From contig JAQVQN010000105.1 in NCBI GenBank assembly GCA_028701555.1, forward strand, positions 1 to 7,723: a stretch of 7,723 bases of DNA, in the 5' to 3' direction. The stretch comes from Kiritimatiellia bacterium (GTDB lineage Bacteria > Verrucomicrobiota > Kiritimatiellia > RFP12 > UBA1067). The first letter of the stretch is position 1. Each line of letters opens with the position of its first letter. The notes beneath the pieces were generated by a model. That model saw only the letters and a list, made by a program, of their open reading frames with translations. It was not told the origin of the DNA and searched no databases. Made by a program: the position numbers and the translations under genes. This document shows, piece by piece, positions 5,166 through 7,723 of the stretch.

Positions 5166-6299
5166 TCAGCTTTTTTGTGACAGCCAGAGCCCGAAGAAGC
5201 GGTCGTAGACAAAGTATCCGCCCGCATCGCCGCGCAGTACCAGCGCCTTGTCCTCCAGCGCTTTCAGAGCCTGCCGGACGCTGCTGGCTGCGCCCAAGGC
5301 GTGTTTGGCGAGAAATGAACTTTTGAGCGGCGCCAAAACCTCACGCTCAGCCGCAAGTGCCTTTAATACCGATAACTGCCCGCGCGGAAGCATTTCGCAG
5401 TAAGCTTTGTAGGTGGCGTTCTCGCATTCGATGGCGGAGGCGATGGCTTCCTGGGCATCTGTCTCCGACGTGACCTTTTTTCCCGTAGCGTACGCGCGGT
5501 TCAACGTCATCTGGACATACCAGGTGTGTCCAGACAGTTCGTCGTAGATCAAATCGAAGGCGGCCGGCTTGAGTTCCCGCCCCGCTTGATTGAACAAGCC
5601 AAGGGCAAATGCGCGGTAGGCATCAGCCGGGATTTCTTTCAGACCGATTTTTTGGGCACTCTGGTAGAACGGGCGCTTTGCTGAAGAAAACATTTCCTCC
5701 ATCAAGTGCTTCTTGCTTCCAGCGAACACAAGGCCGACATTCGGCATAAATTGCGCATGTGACCGCAGCAGCGCTTCAACACCCTTTTCTGGATATTCGA
5801 TAATTTGTTGAAACTCGTCTATGGCGATGACGCAGCGCTTCCCTGAAGTCTTGATGTATTCGAAAACTTCGGCGAGGCTTCGCTGGGCTTCAGATGGTTT
5901 GATGTCAAAGGAGAGCGAGGGCGCGCCGATCTGGGAATCAAAGGTGAACGTAGGGCGAAAACTTTTGAAGAAAGAGCCGATACGCCGGATGGCGGCGTCA
6001 GAATAATCATCAAGCTGTCCGACGACAGCGTGTGCGAGCGCCGCAGTGAAATCATGCAGACTCTGGGTCGCAAAAATGTCGATATAGAAACATCTTGCTG
6101 CGGGGGCATCCGCGTTCAGGCGATGGAAAAGATGGAGTATCAACCCCGTCTTGCCCATGCGGCGTGGACTGGTCAGGCAGACGTTGCGCCCATTGGCCAA
6201 GGCGGTGGCCAGTTGGCCGGTTTCGTCTTCGCGGTCACAGAAAAAACCGGGCCCTTGGTAGCCGGAGACCAGAAACGGATTGGCTGGTTTTGCTTTCAT
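5166..6299 (-). CDS. Stand-alone P-loop ATPase (ATPase_2, archaeal-type ATPase family)
   Basis: A 377-aa cytoplasmic NTPase of the family often annotated as archaeal-type ATPase, related to STAND-class regulators. The Walker A motif is S44-P-R-R-M-G-K50-T51, where SPRRxGKT is the usual form in this family. Walker B is CVIAID161-E162-FQQ. A sensor-like VFAGS (191-195) and KRPFY (208-212) follow, as expected. The C-terminal third holds a winged-helix-like region (about 305-358) ending in YFVYDRFFGLWL, the family's standard closing motif. Its length is typical and it looks intact. Partners and targets are unknown for nearly all family members, and no nuclease or other effector domain is attached. 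The ATG at 6299 lacks a Shine-Dalgarno sequence and has a TATGAT box 8 nt upstream. The gene follows the regulator by 147 nt and precedes the five-gene run by 310 nt, so it may be its own unit. Confidence 0.88.
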   Translation of the reverse strand: MKAKPANPFLVSGYQGPGFFCDREDETGQLATALANGRNVCLTSPRRMGKTGLILHLFHRLNADAPAARCFYIDIFATQSLHDFTAALAHAVVGQLDDYSDAAIRRIGSFFKSFRPTFTFDSQIGAPSLSFDIKPSEAQRSLAEVFEYIKTSGKRCVIAIDEFQQIIEYPEKGVEALLRSHAQFMPNVGLVFAGSKKHLMEEMFSSAKRPFYQSAQKIGLKEIPADAYRAFALGLFNQAGRELKPAAFDLIYDELSGHTWYVQMTLNRAYATGKKVTSETDAQEAIASAIECENATYKAYCEMLPRGQLSVLKALAAEREVLAPLKSSFLAKHALGAASSVRQALKALEDKALVLRGDAGGYFVYDRFFGLWLSQKS

Positions 6300-6307
6300 G
6301 AGGCGTT

Positions 6308-6335
6308 ATCATACTACATTACGTAATATACGCAA
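6308..6335 (-). promoter_or_regulatory. Putative promoter of the ATPase gene
   Basis: On the minus strand TTGCGT (6335-6330) and TATGAT (6313-6308, five of six consensus bases) are separated by 16 nt. Only 8 nt lie between TATGAT and the ATG at 6299, which predicts a leader of one or two bases. The surrounding 6300-6405 is clearly more AT-rich than the genes. Confidence 0.35.
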
Positions 6336-6353
6336 CGCAAAATATGTAACATA
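6320..6353. promoter_or_regulatory. Tandem operator-like repeats over the ATPase promoter
   Basis: On the minus strand TATGTTACATA (6353-6343) and TATATTACGTA (6330-6320) agree at 9 of 11 positions and start 23 nt apart, about two helical turns. Each is or overlaps a palindrome: TATGT-A-ACATA at 6343-6353 and ATTACGTAAT at 6318-6327. One site falls in the -35/-10 spacer and the other just upstream of the -35 box. This is a typical layout for a repressor with paired sites. The AT-rich context raises the chance of coincidence. Confidence 0.35.
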
Positions 6354-6446
6354 AAATACTTAGTGCATTCAATAGCTTATTAAGTGGCAGGTAATTTAAA
6401 TGCTAAGGAGGCGCAAGTGTGCGCTACTGAAAATTGGCGAGATGGA

Positions 6447-7208
6447 TTAACTTTTTTCTGTGGCTGGCTGGTGTCGGCGGCGGTAGGCGGACGGCGGGCA
6501 TCCGACGTGCGCGGTGAACGCGTGGCAGAAGTGTGCCTGGTCGTAAAACCCGCATGCACCTGAGATATCGGACAGGCTGTCCCGGGAGTCGCGCAGCAGG
6601 CGGCAGGCGTGCTCTATCCGGATGCGTATCAGGCAATGTTGCGGCGATTCTCCGATGGTCATGTGAAACAGGCGCTCAAGATGGTTGATTGAAATGCCCG
6701 CCTGCCGGGCGGCTTGCGCGATGGAAAGGGCATCGCCGTAGCGCTCGTGGAAAAGCGCGACCACCTTGGCCACCTTGTCGATGCCTGCTGCGGCTGGCCG
6801 CGTCTCGGTGATCTCCCGCGACAAACCGATGATACCGATGATCTTGCCTTTCGTGTCACGCAGCGGCATTTTGCTGGTTACGACCAAGCGCGGGGTGGGC
6901 TGCCCGCAAGGTTCTGGTTCGATGCGGTTAAGCACGGGTATCCCGTCATGCATCACGCGGCTATCGTCCGCCATGTACAGGGCTGCCTTCTGTTGTGGGA
7001 AGAAGGATAGGTCGGTTTTGCCGATGGCGTCCTGCGCGTGTTTGACGCCGCAGTATTCGCAGCCATGCGTGTTCAGGTACATGAAACGTCCGCGCCGGTC
7101 CTTGATGAAGACCGAGATGTCGGTCAGAACATCGAAAAGCTGGGTCATGCCGTGCGCGGGCGCGATACGCCGCAGGAAGGCGTAGGGTGTGGAAACGCAT
7201 TTACTCAT
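6447..7208 (-). CDS. PAS-AraC transcriptional regulator
   Basis: A 253-aa one-component regulator. The N-terminal half is a PAS sensor fold (about 25-135). It has FDVLTDISVFIKDRRGRFMY, a Cys pair in HGCEYCGV (C50 and C53), and a closing IIGIIGLSREIT. The C-terminal half is an AraC/XylS DNA-binding domain. Its first helix-turn-helix is at about 161-182 (LSIAQAARQAGISINHLERL) and its second at about 212-234. The AraC signature ACGFYDQAHFCHAF is followed by GCPPSAYRRR. PAS ligands vary, so the signal cannot be named. I chose the ATG at 7208 over an in-frame TTG at 7223. A TATATT box ends 6 nt before that ATG, and the TTG would lie upstream of this box. There is no Shine-Dalgarno sequence. It is divergent from the oxidoreductase gene across 89 nt, which suggests it controls that gene. 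Confidence 0.9.
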   Translation of the reverse strand: MSKCVSTPYAFLRRIAPAHGMTQLFDVLTDISVFIKDRRGRFMYLNTHGCEYCGVKHAQDAIGKTDLSFFPQQKAALYMADDSRVMHDGIPVLNRIEPEPCGQPTPRLVVTSKMPLRDTKGKIIGIIGLSREITETRPAAAGIDKVAKVVALFHERYGDALSIAQAARQAGISINHLERLFHMTIGESPQHCLIRIRIEHACRLLRDSRDSLSDISGACGFYDQAHFCHAFTAHVGCPPSAYRRRHQPATEKS

Positions 7209-7214
7209 GGTGAA

Positions 7215-7244
7215 AATATACAAAAAAAACGGTATTGTCTACAA
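7215..7244 (-). promoter_or_regulatory. Putative leaderless promoter of the PAS-AraC gene
   Basis: On the minus strand TTGTAG (7244-7239) is followed after 18 nt, including a T8 run, by TATATT (7220-7215, five of six consensus bases). Six bases then lead to the ATG at 7208, so the predicted first transcribed base is at or within the start codon. Confidence 0.4.
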
Positions 7245-7262
7245 GACTCCGTTTGCTATGAG
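7235..7262 (+). promoter_or_regulatory. Putative promoter of the Gfo/Idh/MocA gene
   Basis: TTGTCT (7235-7240) and TATGAG (7257-7262) are 16 nt apart, with a TG dinucleotide just before the -10 (TGC-TATGAG). This would give a leader of about 30 nt containing the ribosome binding site. TATACT at 7267-7272 is a better -10 match but has no paired -35 at normal spacing. The -35 box overlaps the divergent regulator's -35 and a small dyad (GTCT-ACA-AGAC, 7237-7247) where the regulator could bind. Confidence 0.35.
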
Positions 7263-7297
7263 ATGGTATACTTAAAGCATTAAAAAAAGGAGCACTG

Positions 7298-7723
7298 ATG
7301 TCTGCAAAATGTACTCGTCGAAAATTTATTGCCTCGGCTTCAACCTTCTCAATATTACCTCGGCGGATTTTCGCGCAAGCAGGTCGGCCTGGAGCGAACG
7401 GACGGCTGTCGGTTGCCGGTATCGGCATTGGCGGCATGGGGAAAGGCAATCTTAAAAGGATCGCGGAAGCTGGACATCAGGTTGTCGCGCTTTGCGATGT
7501 TGACCGCGCCTATGCCGCGCCGGTGGTCGCTCAATATCCGGGCGCGGTTTTTTTCACGGATTTCCGAGAGTTGTTTGAACGGCAAAAAGATCTGGATGCG
7601 GTGATGATCGCCACGCCGGATCACACACATGCTTTGATTGCCTCTGCGGCGATGAAAGCCGGGAAACATGTTTTTGTTCAAAAGCCGCTTTGCCATGACA
7701 TTTTCGAATGCAGGGAGTTGGCG
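7298..7723 (+). CDS. Tat-exported Gfo/Idh/MocA oxidoreductase, N-terminal fragment
   Basis: The first 142 residues of a Gfo/Idh/MocA-family dehydrogenase; the frame is still open at the right edge. It starts with a twin-arginine signal (T-R7-R8-K-F-I, then a short hydrophobic stretch to residue 20), so export is expected. The NAD(P)-binding Rossmann fold follows: V-A-G-I-G-I-G-G-M-G (39-48), then VVALCDVD (62-69) ending the second strand, IATPDHTH (104-111) and AGKHVFVQKPL (121-131). The last is the family's EKP region with Gln for Glu; the Lys is kept. Family members oxidise or reduce sugars and cyclitols; the substrate domain is outside the window. The ATG at 7298 has a strong AAGGAG ribosome binding site (7287-7292) 5 nt upstream. 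The divergent PAS-AraC gene is the likely regulator. Confidence 0.92.
   Translation, partial: MSAKCTRRKFIASASTFSILPRRIFAQAGRPGANGRLSVAGIGIGGMGKGNLKRIAEAGHQVVALCDVDRAYAAPVVAQYPGAVFFTDFRELFERQKDLDAVMIATPDHTHALIASAAMKAGKHVFVQKPLCHDIFECRELA

Overview
The window is a moderately GC-rich bacterial chromosome segment. Its gene content suggests the PVC superphylum (Kiritimatiellota, Lentisphaerota or Verrucomicrobiota). The indicators are two twin-arginine-exported sugar-type enzymes (a xylose-isomerase-like TIM barrel and a Gfo/Idh/MocA oxidoreductase), a PAS-AraC regulator, and a ClpC-type chaperone with a lysine/alanine-rich tail. This placement is inferred from gene style only. No rRNA, tRNA, CRISPR array, transposase or phage gene is visible.

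Layout. On the + strand at the left edge are the C-terminus of a Clp ATPase (2-385) and a dCMP deaminase (429-917). They converge on a minus-strand run of five closely spaced genes, read from right to left: a Tat-exported TIM-barrel protein (4855-3905), an ABC1/UbiB/AarF-type kinase-like protein with a C-terminal membrane anchor (3901-2237), a 125-aa membrane protein (2206-1829), a 72-aa cysteine-rich membrane protein (1832-1614, sharing an ATGA stop/start overlap with the previous gene) and a 180-aa five-helix membrane protein (1566-1024). Gaps of 3, 30, -4 and 47 nt make one transcript likely. Upstream of this run, also on the minus strand, are a 310-nt non-coding stretch holding a strong inverted repeat beside a TTGACA box, a stand-alone P-loop ATPase of the ATPase_2 type (6299-5166) and a PAS-AraC regulator (7208-6447). 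The regulator is divergent from a Gfo/Idh/MocA oxidoreductase (7298 onward) that runs off the right edge.

How the genes may work together. The PAS-AraC regulator and the oxidoreductase share an 89-nt divergent promoter region, so the regulator is the natural candidate to control the oxidoreductase and itself. The five-gene run pairs an ABC1 kinase, a family whose best-known members support quinone/isoprenoid lipid metabolism, with three membrane proteins I cannot assign. It is the least explained and most interesting unit here. Three minus-strand genes (starts at 4855, 6299 and 7208) lack a Shine-Dalgarno sequence and have promoter-like boxes 6-8 nt before the ATG, which suggests leaderless or near-leaderless transcripts. 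The genes at 429, 1566 and 7298 have ordinary ribosome binding sites.

I do not see proof of a new defence or mobile system. The items most worth checking are the orphan membrane-protein operon, the 35-bp palindrome next to its putative promoter, and the tandem operator-like repeats in front of the ATPase gene.
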